DNA from: an uncultured Aquimarina sp.
GTDB taxonomy: Bacteria > Bacteroidota > Bacteroidia > Flavobacteriales > Flavobacteriaceae
Assembly (NCBI GenBank): GCA_947496705.1
Contig: CANMDW010000001.1
Span: 372,001 to 436,000, forward strand
Reading direction: 5' to 3'
DNA: 64,000 nt
The translations under genes and the position numbers were made by a program. How positions within the stretch are numbered: position 1 is the stretch's first letter; each line of letters opens with the position of its first letter. This document shows positions 6,500 to 15,212 of the stretch, in pieces. The notes under the pieces are model-generated. The model searched no databases and had not been told where the DNA came from. It saw only the letters and a list, made by a program, of their open reading frames with translations.

Positions 6500-9352
6500 A
6501 TGAGAAAAATTACGTTACTATTTTTTGCACATCTGATCGCGGCAATTGCTTTTGCACAAAGCGGAAATATCCAGGGAATTATTACAGATAATAATGGAAT
6601 TAGTATTCCTGGTGCAACAGTGCTTATCCAGAATATAAATAAAGGAACCGTATCTGATTTTGATGGAAGGTTCACTTTTGTAAATATTCCTGAAGGGAAC
6701 CATAGTTTGAAAATTGAGTATCTCGGCTTTTCGCCTGTTGAGCAGCATGTTACTATTACGGCTCAACAAACTGCCTCGGCGTCTATTTTATTAGAACCTG
6801 CAAACATTCAGCTAGACGATGTGAAAATTGTGGTTAATGGCATTAGCGGACAAGCAAAGGCATTGAATACTCAAAAAAATAATATGAATATTACCAATGT
6901 GGTATCAACAGACCAGATTGGTAAGTTTCCCGATGCCAACATTGGGGATGCCGTAAAGCGAATCCCGGGGATTACCATGCAGGTAGATCAGGGAGAAGCG
7001 CGTAATATTATTGTAAGAGGGCTTTCACCCCAATTAAATTCGGTAACACTTAATGGTAGCAGGATCCCTTCAGCCGAAGGTGATAATAGAAATGTTCAGA
7101 TGGATCTGATCCCTTCAGACATGATACAAACTATCGAAGTGAGTAAAGCTGTTACACCCGATATGGATGCCGATGCCTTAGGAGGCTCGGTAAATTTGAT
7201 TACCCGAACTTCCCCACAGGGATTCAGACTTTCGGCTACAGTAGGTTCGGGGATTAATTTTATTTCAGATAAAAGGATATTAAATGGTTCTCTTTTGATA
7301 GGAGATCGCTCTAAAAATAATCGATTTGGCTGGGTACTGTCGGCATCTATAAATGACAATGATTTTGGTTCTGATAATGTAGAAGCAGAGTGGACCGACG
7401 AATTCGGGTATAATACAGGGGTTAATGATGTGAATGGTGACCCTGTTCTTGAGGAACTTGAGGTGAATCCTTATACCAATGTGCTTGAACAACGAACCTA
7501 CCTGGTACAGCGTATACGCCGAAGTTTTTCGGCTAATTTTGATTATCAGTTCGACAATAATCATAGTATGTTCCTTAAAACTATGTATAACTGGAGAGAT
7601 GACAGAGAAAATAGATTTCGACTAGAACACGAAATTCTGGATGCCGAAGACATAGAAACAGGAGATTTTACTGTGACCAATGGCAATGTAACCCGGTTTC
7701 CGGTAGAGGTAAATCGTCAAACCAAAGGAGGAATTGATAATAATCGTAATCAAAATACTCGTTTAGAAGATCAGCGTATGCAAAACTACAGTTTGGGAGG
7801 TAATCATTTATTTGGTGCGGTAAAAGTTGATTGGATGGCTTCTTTTGCCAAAGCTTCTGAAGAAAGAGCAGACGAACGTTATGCAGAATTTGGTACCGAG
7901 TATAGTATCAACAATGATAATACCGATCCCGAGTTTCCGCTATTCACAACCGTAAATCCTAATGACGCAAATGACTTGTCTAATTTTGAATATGGAGAAA
8001 TTACAGACGAGCGACAATACACCGAAGAAGAGGATATCAACTTTTTTGCAAACGTAGAAATCCCCTCTGATTTCTTTGGGAAAGGAGATGGGATTGTAAA
8101 GTTTGGTGTGCGTAGCCGCCTCAAAACTAAAGTAAGAGATAACAATTTTTTTGAATATGATTTAGCAAGTAGCTTTCCTACACTTGCCGATGTGCCTACA
8201 CAAGATTATTCTGATCCCGATTACCTGGCAGGAAGTGAATATCAAGCAGGGCGTTATGCCGATGAAAGATGGTTGGGAGGATTGATCCTCGAGAATGGAG
8301 AATCAATCCCTGATGAGTTTTTAAGACAAAATTTTGATGTAGATGAAAATGTCTTGGCGGGTTATATGATGACCAATCAAAAATTGTCTGATAAACTTAG
8401 TGTTTTGTTTGGAGTACGGGCAGAGCACACGATGATCACCGCAACGGGTAATCAAATAGAAGATGAAGAAAATGTGATAGGGGAAATTACTCAGGAAGAA
8501 TCGTATACTAATATTATGCCCGGGGTACATATCAAGTATAATTTTTCTAATCGAACCATAGTAAGATTAGCCTGGACCAATACCCTGGCACGGCCAAATT
8601 ATGCAGATCTGGTACCCACACTGGATGTAGTTTTTGGTGATGAAGAGGTCTCTATTGGTAATCCAGATCTGGATCCTACCACGGCTATGAATTTTGATCT
8701 TATGGCAGAACATTACTTTACGTCAGTAGGAATACTCTCTGGGGGGCTTTTTTATAAAAGAATCAATGATTTTATCTATACATTCAGAGGAGAGACAACA
8801 GATGATAGTTTTGGGACAGGTACAACAGGATTTAATCTGTTTCAACCTTTAAACGGTGATGAAGCCTCTGTACTTGGGGCCGAAGTATCTTTTCAGCGTC
8901 AGCTGGATTTTCTTCCGGGATTTGCCAGAAACTTTAGTCTTTATCTTAATTATACATATCTTACTTCTAGTGCCGACGGTATCCGTAATGAAGATGGAGA
9001 AGAGCGGCAAGACCTGGATCTGCCAAATACAGCTCCAAATATGTTTAATGGGTCTTTGGGGTATACCGATAAAAGATTTAGCGCACGTTTATCTGCCAAT
9101 TTCTCTGATGCCTATATCGATGAGATCGGAGGGAGTACTTTTGAAGATCGGTATTATGATCAACAACTTTTTCTTGATTTTAATGCGAGTTTTTCCATAA
9201 ACAAAAACCTGAGTGTTTATGCAGACCTGAATAATATAACCAATCAGCCTTTGCGCTATTATCAGGGAATTTCTGAAAGAACGATGCAGGTAGAGTTTTA
9301 TGAAAGAAGGCTTACTTTTGGGTTAAAGTATGATCTGTTTAGAAAACAATAA
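6500..9352 (+). CDS. TonB-dependent outer-membrane receptor, phytase-linked
   Basis: 950 residues. Signal peptide about 1-20 (ends AIAFAQ), then a CarboxypepD_reg-like domain (25-110, IQGIITDNNGISIPGATV), a plug (about 130-240, with ANIGDAVKRIPGI and IIVRGLSPQLNSV), then the beta-barrel with the RLTFGLKYDLF end. The architecture resembles the Xanthomonas/Caulobacter-type receptor group. ATG 6500 is preferred to the in-frame TTG at 6479 because it puts the signal peptide at the N-terminus. The phytase gene begins 13 bases after it; receptors beside beta-propeller phytases are known, so uptake of inositol phosphates or their breakdown products is a reasonable inference. Confidence 0.9.
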   Translation: MRKITLLFFAHLIAAIAFAQSGNIQGIITDNNGISIPGATVLIQNINKGTVSDFDGRFTFVNIPEGNHSLKIEYLGFSPVEQHVTITAQQTASASILLEPANIQLDDVKIVVNGISGQAKALNTQKNNMNITNVVSTDQIGKFPDANIGDAVKRIPGITMQVDQGEARNIIVRGLSPQLNSVTLNGSRIPSAEGDNRNVQMDLIPSDMIQTIEVSKAVTPDMDADALGGSVNLITRTSPQGFRLSATVGSGINFISDKRILNGSLLIGDRSKNNRFGWVLSASINDNDFGSDNVEAEWTDEFGYNTGVNDVNGDPVLEELEVNPYTNVLEQRTYLVQRIRRSFSANFDYQFDNNHSMFLKTMYNWRDDRENRFRLEHEILDAEDIETGDFTVTNGNVTRFPVEVNRQTKGGIDNNRNQNTRLEDQRMQNYSLGGNHLFGAVKVDWMASFAKASEERADERYAEFGTEYSINNDNTDPEFPLFTTVNPNDANDLSNFEYGEITDERQYTEEEDINFFANVEIPSDFFGKGDGIVKFGVRSRLKTKVRDNNFFEYDLASSFPTLADVPTQDYSDPDYLAGSEYQAGRYADERWLGGLILENGESIPDEFLRQNFDVDENVLAGYMMTNQKLSDKLSVLFGVRAEHTMITATGNQIEDEENVIGEITQEESYTNIMPGVHIKYNFSNRTIVRLAWTNTLARPNYADLVPTLDVVFGDEEVSIGNPDLDPTTAMNFDLMAEHYFTSVGILSGGLFYKRINDFIYTFRGETTDDSFGTGTTGFNLFQPLNGDEASVLGAEVSFQRQLDFLPGFARNFSLYLNYTYLTSSADGIRNEDGEERQDLDLPNTAPNMFNGSLGYTDKRFSARLSANFSDAYIDEIGGSTFEDRYYDQQLFLDFNASFSINKNLSVYADLNNITNQPLRYYQGISERTMQVEFYERRLTFGLKYDLFRKQ

Positions 9353-9364
9353 GTAGATAGTGTT

Positions 9365-10375
9365 ATGATGAGAAATATTGGTTTTGCCATAGTGATAGGG
9401 TTTTTAGGTATTACCTGCCAAAAAAAATTACCAGCGATTAATCCAGATATTATTTCAAAGAAAGTACCACATGATACAGATGATCCTGCCATATGGGTAC
9501 ATCCTACAGATCCTTCAAAAAGCATTGTTTTTGGTACCGATAAAGATACCAACGGAGCGATCTATGCTTTTGATCTAAAGGGAAAAATTATTCAGGATAA
9601 GGTGATACACGACATTAAATATCCAAATAATATTGATGTAGAATATGGTTTTAAACCTAATGATTCTACGATCACCGATATTATTGTTTTTACCGAAAGA
9701 GAACGTCACCAGATCCGTATTTTTTCTGTTCCGGATATGAAGCCCCTGGATAATGGAGGATTTCCTGTTTTTGAAGATGAAATAGATCCCGAATTGCGAA
9801 GACCTATGGGAATCGGTCTGTATAAGAACCCTGAAACAAATTCAATATATGTTATTGTGAGTAGAAAATCGGGGCCCCGAAATGGATATGTATATCAATA
9901 TCAATTGAGTGCAGATAGTACCGGAGTTAAAGCCAAATTGATAAGAAAATTTGGAAAATTCAGCGGGCAAAAAGAAATTGAAGCTATTGCCGTTGATGAT
10001 GAGATGGGATTTGTGTATTATGCCGATGAAGGCGTTGGAATTAGAAAATATCATGCAGACCCCAGAAAAGGGAGTGAAGAACTGGCTATGTTTGGAGGAG
10101 AATATTTTAAAGAAGATATCGAGGGGATCGCTATTGCTGCACAACCAGGCGGCAAAGGTGTGCTTATCGTTTCAGACCAGCAGAAAGGACAATTCAATAT
10201 TTTTTCGAGAGCAGATAATCGCTTTATCAAAGCAATTAATCTGGATACCAATGAAACTGATGGTTGTGAAGTGATCGCAGTGCCTCTCAACGCTACTTTT
10301 ACAACTGGTCTTTTTGTAGCGATGAATAATGAGCAGGATTTTTATTTATATGATGCAGAGAAATTAGGGCTCTAA
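9365..10375 (+). CDS. Beta-propeller 3-phytase
   Basis: 336 residues, the usual size. A signal ends near Cys18, with an imperfect lipobox (GITC), so it may be an outer-membrane or periplasmic lipoprotein. The mature part matches the calcium-dependent beta-propeller phytases: DTDDPAIWVHPTDPSKS, FGTDKDTNGAIYAFDLKGK, YPNNIDVEYGF, YYADEGVGIRKY and the EDIEGIAI stretch carry the acidic calcium and phosphate site residues. It hydrolyses phytate to lower inositol phosphates and phosphate. Cotranscribed with the TonB receptor upstream. Confidence 0.9.
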   Translation: MMRNIGFAIVIGFLGITCQKKLPAINPDIISKKVPHDTDDPAIWVHPTDPSKSIVFGTDKDTNGAIYAFDLKGKIIQDKVIHDIKYPNNIDVEYGFKPNDSTITDIIVFTERERHQIRIFSVPDMKPLDNGGFPVFEDEIDPELRRPMGIGLYKNPETNSIYVIVSRKSGPRNGYVYQYQLSADSTGVKAKLIRKFGKFSGQKEIEAIAVDDEMGFVYYADEGVGIRKYHADPRKGSEELAMFGGEYFKEDIEGIAIAAQPGGKGVLIVSDQQKGQFNIFSRADNRFIKAINLDTNETDGCEVIAVPLNATFTTGLFVAMNNEQDFYLYDAEKLGL

Positions 10376-10402
10376 TAGCAGAAAATATCTGTATGAACCT
10401 TT

Positions 10403-11053
10403 CTAATATAGATGTACTAATTTGCAAATTTCTTCTTCATTAAGATTTTGAAGATTCATAAGTAGACGAAAAGTATCTAAAACTGTTTTGGCTCCGAGCC
10501 GATTGCAATCTTTTTCCTTGTTTTCAAAATAATCTGCAACATTGATAAACTCTTCTTTAATACTATCGGTCACATCTTCATCAGTAAATGATTTATACAA
10601 ACATCGTATAGCTTCTCCATCGGCAAAATACAGCCTGAATTCAGAGGCTTCCCATTGTTCTTCGACTGCTAGCAAACTACCTGTGTTTTCATCATACTCG
10701 GCCAGATCCTGGTTATCATTGATCTGACCAAAATAGAAAAACAACTGGTTGTTGGTCACATAGTAATTATTTACTTCATAGTGATGTCCCTGGCTGAAAG
10801 AATGGATAATAAGCTTTAGATCATTTTCCAGATACCCGAAAATAAGGTTTCCATCGGTTATTGCATTTTCATCACAAATATAATCGACTTCCTTTTCTAT
10901 AAGCTGATTTTGGGTATACAAGGTTTCGATATGGTCATGTTTTTTTCTGATGACTTCAATCTCTTCTTTTTGCTGCTGTGCCCAACCACTACAACATAGG
11001 GTGATGCAGAACGTTATGAGTAGTACTATATATTTTTTAGTAGGAATCATCAT
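10403..11053 (-). CDS. Secreted protein of unknown function
   Basis: 216 residues. A clear signal peptide (about 1-25, cleavage after SGWAQ) precedes an acidic mature part rich in Asp, Glu and Asn with no motif I recognise. Alternating hydrophobic strands (LIFGYLENDLKLIIHSF, NNYYVTNNQLFFYFGQI) suggest a beta-rich fold. Its 3' end lies 27 bases from the phytase stop (convergent). It is transcribed divergently from the small secreted gene at 11113, with a paired direct repeat between them. Confidence 0.7.
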   Translation of the reverse strand: MMIPTKKYIVLLITFCITLCCSGWAQQQKEEIEVIRKKHDHIETLYTQNQLIEKEVDYICDENAITDGNLIFGYLENDLKLIIHSFSQGHHYEVNNYYVTNNQLFFYFGQINDNQDLAEYDENTGSLLAVEEQWEASEFRLYFADGEAIRCLYKSFTDEDVTDSIKEEFINVADYFENKEKDCNRLGAKTVLDTFRLLMNLQNLNEEEICKLVHLY

Positions 11054-11059
11054 AGTAAA

Positions 11060-11092
11060 CTATACCAAATGGCTAAATTTACTATACCAAAA
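11060..11092. promoter_or_regulatory. Paired direct repeat between divergent secreted-protein genes
   Basis: ACTATACCAAA occurs at 11060-11070 and again at 11082-11092, a period of 22 bases, about two turns of DNA. It fills most of the 59-base gap between the divergent genes at 10403-11053 and 11113-11451. This is the spacing expected of two operator half-sites bound on one DNA face. No TAnnTTTG box is clear, so the role is inferred. Confidence 0.4.
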
Positions 11093-11112
11093 TCATAAAA
11101 TCGAATAAAACC

Positions 11113-11451
11113 ATGAAAATTTCAATGATCCACGCCCTATGGTGCACCCTTTTTGTAGTATTTATCACTTTTGAAGTTGCTGCACAAGAAATCCCCAAAT
11201 ATGAGTATCTGGAAGTGATTGTAATCCAGAAAGCAAATAACAGCGGAAAAGTGAAACGCATAAAAGTAGAGGAACAAAACGCTCTGGAAGGAAAACAAAT
11301 AACAATTAAGCAGTTAGAAAAACTCGAGAACACCTCAGATTTATTGAATTTTATGAATGCTGCCAATTGGGAGTTCGTAGACAGACAAGCTGTTGTTTCT
11401 GAAGAAAATGACCCGGTTTGGATGAGTTATATTTTTAGGAAAAGTAAGTAG
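11113..11451 (+). CDS. Small secreted protein of unknown function
   Basis: 112 residues. A signal peptide covers about 1-24 (ends EVAAQ). The mature part has a strand-rich opening (YEYLEVIVIQKA), a helix (EGKQITIKQLEKLENTSDLLNFMNAANWEFVDR) and ends YIFRKSK. The NAANWEFVDRQ pattern is the sort seen in short Bacteroidota secreted proteins of unknown role. A good bidirectional terminator follows at 11588. No function is proposed. Confidence 0.7.
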   Translation: MKISMIHALWCTLFVVFITFEVAAQEIPKYEYLEVIVIQKANNSGKVKRIKVEEQNALEGKQITIKQLEKLENTSDLLNFMNAANWEFVDRQAVVSEENDPVWMSYIFRKSK

Positions 11452-11587
11452 TATGTGTATAAAAAAGAATCTAGACATATAGGATCTAGAGCCTGCACTT
11501 TTGTAACGTTATATTTCTTTCAAAATGATTAACTGAACTTATCAAATGGAGATTACCATACATAGAAGTGATTAAAAACCAGTAAAA

Positions 11588-11620
11588 ATAAACCTCTTGT
11601 TTCTGGCAAGAGGTTTATTA
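11588..11620. terminator. Bidirectional terminator
   Basis: Perfect 10-bp stem AAACCTCTTG / CAAGAGGTTT (11590-11599, 11607-11616) with A-rich and T-rich flanks. It can serve both the small secreted gene on the plus strand and ahcY on the minus strand. Confidence 0.8.
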
Positions 11621-11673
11621 TCTATATTCTAAAAGCGTAGCGTTCTAAAATCCAAGAGCGCCAGCGGTCTAAT

Positions 11674-12990
11674 TTAGTATCTGTAATACTCGGGTTTAAA
11701 AGGCCCTTCAACCGTTACGCCAATATACTCGGCTTGTTCTGGTCTTAAGGTTTCTAATTCTACGCCAAGACGTGCCAGGTGTAATTTTGCTACCTTTTCA
11801 TCAAGATGTTTTGGTAACATATATACCTCGTTCTTGTAATTTTCAGCATTTTTCCAAAGCTCGATTTGCGCCAGGGTTTGATTCGTAAATGAATTACTCA
11901 TCACAAAACTCGGGTGCCCTGTAGCACATCCAAGATTTACCAAACGCCCTTCAGCAAGGATGATAACATCTTTACCATCAATAGTATATTTATCTACCTG
12001 TGGTTTGATCTCGTCTCTGGTATTTCCGTAGTTATCGTTTAACCAGGCCATATCGATCTCATTATCAAAATGACCGATATTACAAACGATAGCTTTATCT
12101 TTTAAAGCTTTGAAATGTTGTCCTTGTACAATATCCTTATTCCCCGTGGTAGTAATTACTACATCGGCATTACCGATTACAGTCTCTAGTTTCTTCACTT
12201 CAAAACCATCCATAGCCGCTTGTAAAGCACAAATTGGATCGATTTCGGTAACTGTTACGATAGAACCGGCTCCTCTGAAGGATGCTGCAGTACCTTTACC
12301 TACATCACCATATCCACAAACGACCACGCGTTTACCGGCAAGCATGGTATCTGTAGCTCTGCGTATAGCATCTACAGCACTCTCACGGCATCCATATTTG
12401 TTGTCAAATTTAGATTTGGTAACAGAATCATTTACATTGATGGCTGGCATGGGTAGTGTGCCATTTTTCATTCTTTCATACAAGCGATGAACACCGGTGG
12501 TTGTTTCTTCAGATAAACCTTTGATACCATTTACTAATTCTGGGTATCTATCCAATACCATATTGGTAAGATCTCCACCATCATCAAGGATCATATTTAA
12601 AGGTTTGCGATCTTCCCCAAAGAACAAGGTTTGCTCGATACACCAATCAAACTCTTCTTCGTTCATTCCTTTCCAGGCATACACTGGGATTCCTGCTTCG
12701 GCAATTGCGGCGGCAGCCTGATCCTGAGTAGAAAATATATTACAAGAACTCCAGGTAACCTCGGCACCAAGAGCCTTAAGTGTTTCTATTAGGACAGCTG
12801 TCTGGATGGTCATATGCAAACAACCAGCAATACGGGCACCTTTAAGAGGTTGCTCGTCTTTATACTCTTCACGAAGCGACATAAGCCCGGGCATTTCTGC
12901 TTCGGCTAATTCAATTTCTTTTCTCCCCCAGGCGGCTAATGAAATGTCTTTTACCTTGTAAGGAACATAAGGCACTGTTTTGATACTCAT
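11674..12990 (-). CDS. ahcY: Adenosylhomocysteinase
   Basis: 438 residues, full length. It cleaves S-adenosylhomocysteine to adenosine and homocysteine, restoring methylation capacity. Visible motifs: [22 protein letters not shown], the substrate-site [11 protein letters not shown]-binding [18 protein letters not shown], and the C-terminal KPEYYRY whose Lys/Tyr reach into the neighbouring subunit's NAD site. Transcribed away from the phosphopantetheinyl transferase gene. The leader before it has a TAnnTTTG box and a terminator-like stem. Confidence 0.97.
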   Translation of the reverse strand: MSIKTVPYVPYKVKDISLAAWGRKEIELAEAEMPGLMSLREEYKDEQPLKGARIAGCLHMTIQTAVLIETLKALGAEVTWSSCNIFSTQDQAAAAIAEAGIPVYAWKGMNEEEFDWCIEQTLFFGEDRKPLNMILDDGGDLTNMVLDRYPELVNGIKGLSEETTTGVHRLYERMKNGTLPMPAINVNDSVTKSKFDNKYGCRESAVDAIRRATDTMLAGKRVVVCGYGDVGKGTAASFRGAGSIVTVTEIDPICALQAAMDGFEVKKLETVIGNADVVITTTGNKDIVQGQHFKALKDKAIVCNIGHFDNEIDMAWLNDNYGNTRDEIKPQVDKYTIDGKDVIILAEGRLVNLGCATGHPSFVMSNSFTNQTLAQIELWKNAENYKNEVYMLPKHLDEKVAKLHLARLGVELETLRPEQAEYIGVTVEGPFKPEYYRY

Positions 12991-13059
12991 AGTTTTTATT
13001 TTATGTTTATGAAGTGCATTCTGGTATTTCGCACTAAATTGTTCTAAATTCGTTCATCA

Positions 13060-13084
13060 AAAATCAGGCGCTATTCCTGTTTTT
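13060..13084 (-). promoter_or_regulatory. Hairpin in the ahcY leader
   Basis: Read on the minus strand: AAAAACAGG, seven bases, CCTGATTTTT, about 70 bases before the ATG. The stem is short and ends in a T run, so it looks like a weak attenuator. It does not show the conserved core of a known S-adenosylhomocysteine riboswitch. Confidence 0.35.
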
Positions 13085-13091
13085 CAGTTTG

Positions 13092-13099
13092 CAAAGGTA
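13092..13099 (-). promoter_or_regulatory. -7 box for ahcY
   Basis: TACCTTTG on the minus strand fits TAnnTTTG. No good -33 TTG is found at 17-23 bases, so this is a one-box prediction. Confidence 0.5.
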
Positions 13100-13121
13100 C
13101 ATAATAACTTTAAGAATTTAA

Positions 13122-13763
13122 ATGCCTCTTTACAAAAATATAACAGTAGATGAAAGTACTAAAGTGCTGATTTGGAAGATTGAAGAGTCATATGAGTCCC
13201 TTTCTGATGGAATAGAATTAACACAGCATTGCCGGGATAGGGTAGATAGTATGAGATCAGAGATGCACCGCAGAGGGTTTATGAGTGTACGGCACTTGCT
13301 TGCAGAATTTGGGTATACCGATCATGATCTGTATTATGATGAATTTGGAAAACCTCATCTTAAGGATGGGAAACAGATTTCCATTACCCATTCTTTTGAA
13401 TTTGCAGGGATTATCGTTAGTGATAAACCGGTAGGTATTGATATTGAAAAACAGCGGGAAAAAATTCAGCGAATTGCTCATAAATTTGTTGGTGAAACCG
13501 AAAATAAATTTGTTGCACAGCACAATGAGGATACAACCAGGGTGTTAACCGTGATTTGGGGGGCCAAAGAATCCCTATACAAACTATATGCTACTGCAGG
13601 ATTGAGTTTTGAGCAACATATTTATATCCCTCCTTTTAGGATACACTATCCTTTTGTTTCGGGAACTATCAATTACAAAAGTACTATAAGTTACTATGAT
13701 ATAGCATTTATAGAGTTTGAAGGGTTTACTTGTGTGTATGCATTGCCTTCTTCTGAAATGTAA
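13122..13763 (+). CDS. 4'-phosphopantetheinyl transferase superfamily protein
   Basis: 213 residues, Sfp-like length. It transfers phosphopantetheine from CoA to a carrier-protein serine. The two signature motifs are present: GIDIEK (residues 105-110, Asp and Glu bind magnesium) and WGAKESLYK (146-154), plus the upstream FGKPHLKDGKQISITHSFEFA substrate region. Divergent from ahcY; its start lies 131 bases from the ahcY start. The carrier protein it modifies is not in the window. A bis-domain Sfp form is more likely than AcpS because of its length and internal duplication. Confidence 0.88.
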   Translation: MPLYKNITVDESTKVLIWKIEESYESLSDGIELTQHCRDRVDSMRSEMHRRGFMSVRHLLAEFGYTDHDLYYDEFGKPHLKDGKQISITHSFEFAGIIVSDKPVGIDIEKQREKIQRIAHKFVGETENKFVAQHNEDTTRVLTVIWGAKESLYKLYATAGLSFEQHIYIPPFRIHYPFVSGTINYKSTISYYDIAFIEFEGFTCVYALPSSEM

Positions 13764-13831
13764 GTTTTTGAGCCACAAACCCACCTGCAGAACGGGCAAG
13801 TACACAAATGTTTTTATGGGAAATATTATAT

Positions 13832-13992
13832 GAACTCATCTTAACTTTTTATAATTGCCTGTAAAAATGTTCTTTTTCGCCCAAAATTCGTCTTTTTATT
13901 GTTCCGTAGCGCTGCTATGCAACGCAAAAAAGCCATCTTTTGGGCAAAAAACCCCTATTTTTCGGTTCAACCAAAAAAGTCAAGATGAGTTC
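13832..13992. mobile_element. Imperfect inverted-repeat element (MITE-like)
   Basis: Arms at 13832-13850 (GAACTCATCTTAACTTTTT) and 13974-13992 are reverse complements with one mismatch, and a second inner pair (TTTTTCGCCCAAAA versus TTTTGGGCAAAAA) nests inside. A TATATA-like sequence flanks both ends. No coding capacity. The outer end recurs at 4421-4442, so the unit is dispersed. It lies directly before a truncated nuclease-family gene, which it may have broken on insertion. Confidence 0.65.
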
Positions 13993-14040
13993 TATATAAG
14001 AAAGAGAGAAACGATATGATGTTAACTATAAAATATCGTT

Positions 14041-14229
14041 TTGAAACATCATTTTTATGCTGATTTTGTGGTTTATAATAAAATCATTCTGGAAATCAAG
14101 TCTGTAAAATATACTCACAAAGATCATATAGCACAGTGTATAAATTATTTAAAAGTTTCAGGAAATAAGTTAGCAATTCTAGCTAATTTTGAATCGGAAA
14201 GATTAGATTATCAAAGAATCGTATTGTGA
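14041..14229 (+). pseudogene. GxxExxY-type (PDDEXK-like) protein, C-terminal remnant
   Basis: About 62 residues matching only the second half of the roughly 125-residue GxxExxY family: HFYADFVVYNKIILEIKSVK, then HIAQCINYLKVSGNKLAILANF, then the closing YQRIVL. The N-terminal half with the GxxExxY motif is missing, and a stop lies just upstream in frame (14029-14031). The Asp and Glu-x-Lys of the nuclease-like core survive. The only possible start is a TTG. It is preceded 48 bases away by the inverted-repeat element at 13832-13992. Most likely a decayed gene. Confidence 0.75.
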
Positions 14230-14292
14230 TTATTGAATTCAAAATATTTGTGGCAATAAAATACAAGAGATAAAATAAAAAATTATTCGTGC

Positions 14293-14315
14293 ACCTGTCT
14301 GCCGACAAGGCAGGT
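14293..14315. repeat. Palindromic REP-like repeat
   Basis: Arms ACCTGTCTGCC and GGCAGGT around GACAA. It is related to the palindrome at 5922-5943 and lies 20 bases before the thiamine-binding protein gene, inside its likely leader. Confidence 0.6.
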
Positions 14316-14335
14316 TCGTGGCAAACAAAAATAAT

Positions 14336-14596
14336 ATGCAAATATCAATAGAACTCACCCTTACTCCGCTTCAAAGCGATTTTGAAGAACATATTATTAA
14401 ATTCATAAAAAGCTTACGAGCTTCAGAATTCAAAGTTTTAGAAAACCCATTAAGTACTCAAATTTATGGAGAGTATGATAAAGTGATGCGATTTCTAACT
14501 CAGGAAATTAAAACAGCCTTTGGTGATATGGATCACGTTTTGGTATATATGAAACTGGTAAAAAGCAATAGAAGCGAGTATGAGCCACATTTTTGA
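14336..14596 (+). CDS. Thiamine-binding (YkoF/MTH1187-like) small protein
   Basis: 86 residues from the ATG at 14336; a GTG at 14318 would add six residues unlike the family. The pattern ISIELTLTPL, then HIIKFIKSL, then NPLSTQIYGEYDKVM and VLVYMKLVKSNR matches the ferredoxin-like thiamine- or HMP-binding family. Such proteins bind thiamine or its pyrimidine part in the cytoplasm. It is the first of five genes with overlapping ends; its last 17 bases overlap the PnuC-type transporter gene. I saw no TPP riboswitch before it. Confidence 0.75.
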   Translation: MQISIELTLTPLQSDFEEHIIKFIKSLRASEFKVLENPLSTQIYGEYDKVMRFLTQEIKTAFGDMDHVLVYMKLVKSNRSEYEPHF

Positions 14597-15212
14597 GTAC
14601 CTCTTTGGGCAGTATGCAGCATATTCAACGCTCGATATTTCTTTAGAAATTACTGCAGTTGTTTTTGGTATTGCCAGTGTATTGTTTGCTTGGTTTAATA
14701 AGATCTGGGTGTACCCAACAGGGATTATAAGCACAGCAATTTTTGTATACTTGCTTTTAAAGTGGTCGTTGTTGGGGGATATGATGATTAATGCATACTA
14801 TTTTATTATGAGTATTTATGGTTGGTATGTATGGACCCGCAAAGTAGATGAGACACATGTAACCCCAATTTCAAGAACAACTTCGACAGAAAAAATTATC
14901 GAAGTATTGATCTTTGTGGCAACGCTCATTTTTGTGTATGTTGTATATATTGCTTTTGATAAATGGAATGACTGGACAGCATATGTCGACACCTTAACTA
15001 CAGCAATATTCTTTGTTGGAATGTGGTTAATGGCAAGAAGGAAAATCGAAAACTGGATATTTTGGATTTTGGGAGATATTATTTCTGTACCCTTATATTT
15101 TTATAAAGGATTTACGTTTTCCAGTCTTCAATATTTAATCTTTACAGTGATGGCAATTTTTGGTTATTTAGCATGGAAGAAAAACTTAGACAACAACCCG
15201 GTAATTGCCTAA
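14580..15212 (+). CDS. PnuC-family vitamin transporter (nicotinamide riboside or thiamine)
   Basis: 210 residues, about seven membrane segments. Family marks: FGIASVLFAWFNKIWVYPTGII, MMINAYYFIMSIYGWYVWTR, and NWIFWILGDIISVPLYFYKG. PnuC proteins are facilitated carriers whose cargo is trapped by phosphorylation. The gene in front suggests thiamine (PnuT), while the kinase gene behind resembles the ribosylnicotinamide kinase domain of NadR and suggests nicotinamide riboside (PnuC), so no symbol is assigned. Overlaps both neighbours (17 and 40 bases). Confidence 0.88.
   Translation: MSHIFEYLFGQYAAYSTLDISLEITAVVFGIASVLFAWFNKIWVYPTGIISTAIFVYLLLKWSLLGDMMINAYYFIMSIYGWYVWTRKVDETHVTPISRTTSTEKIIEVLIFVATLIFVYVVYIAFDKWNDWTAYVDTLTTAIFFVGMWLMARRKIENWIFWILGDIISVPLYFYKGFTFSSLQYLIFTVMAIFGYLAWKKNLDNNPVIA

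Noticed and set aside
14230..14335. TPP riboswitch before the thiamine-binding gene
   Set aside because: The conserved TPP-aptamer sequence blocks are absent; the visible structure is a REP-like palindrome.
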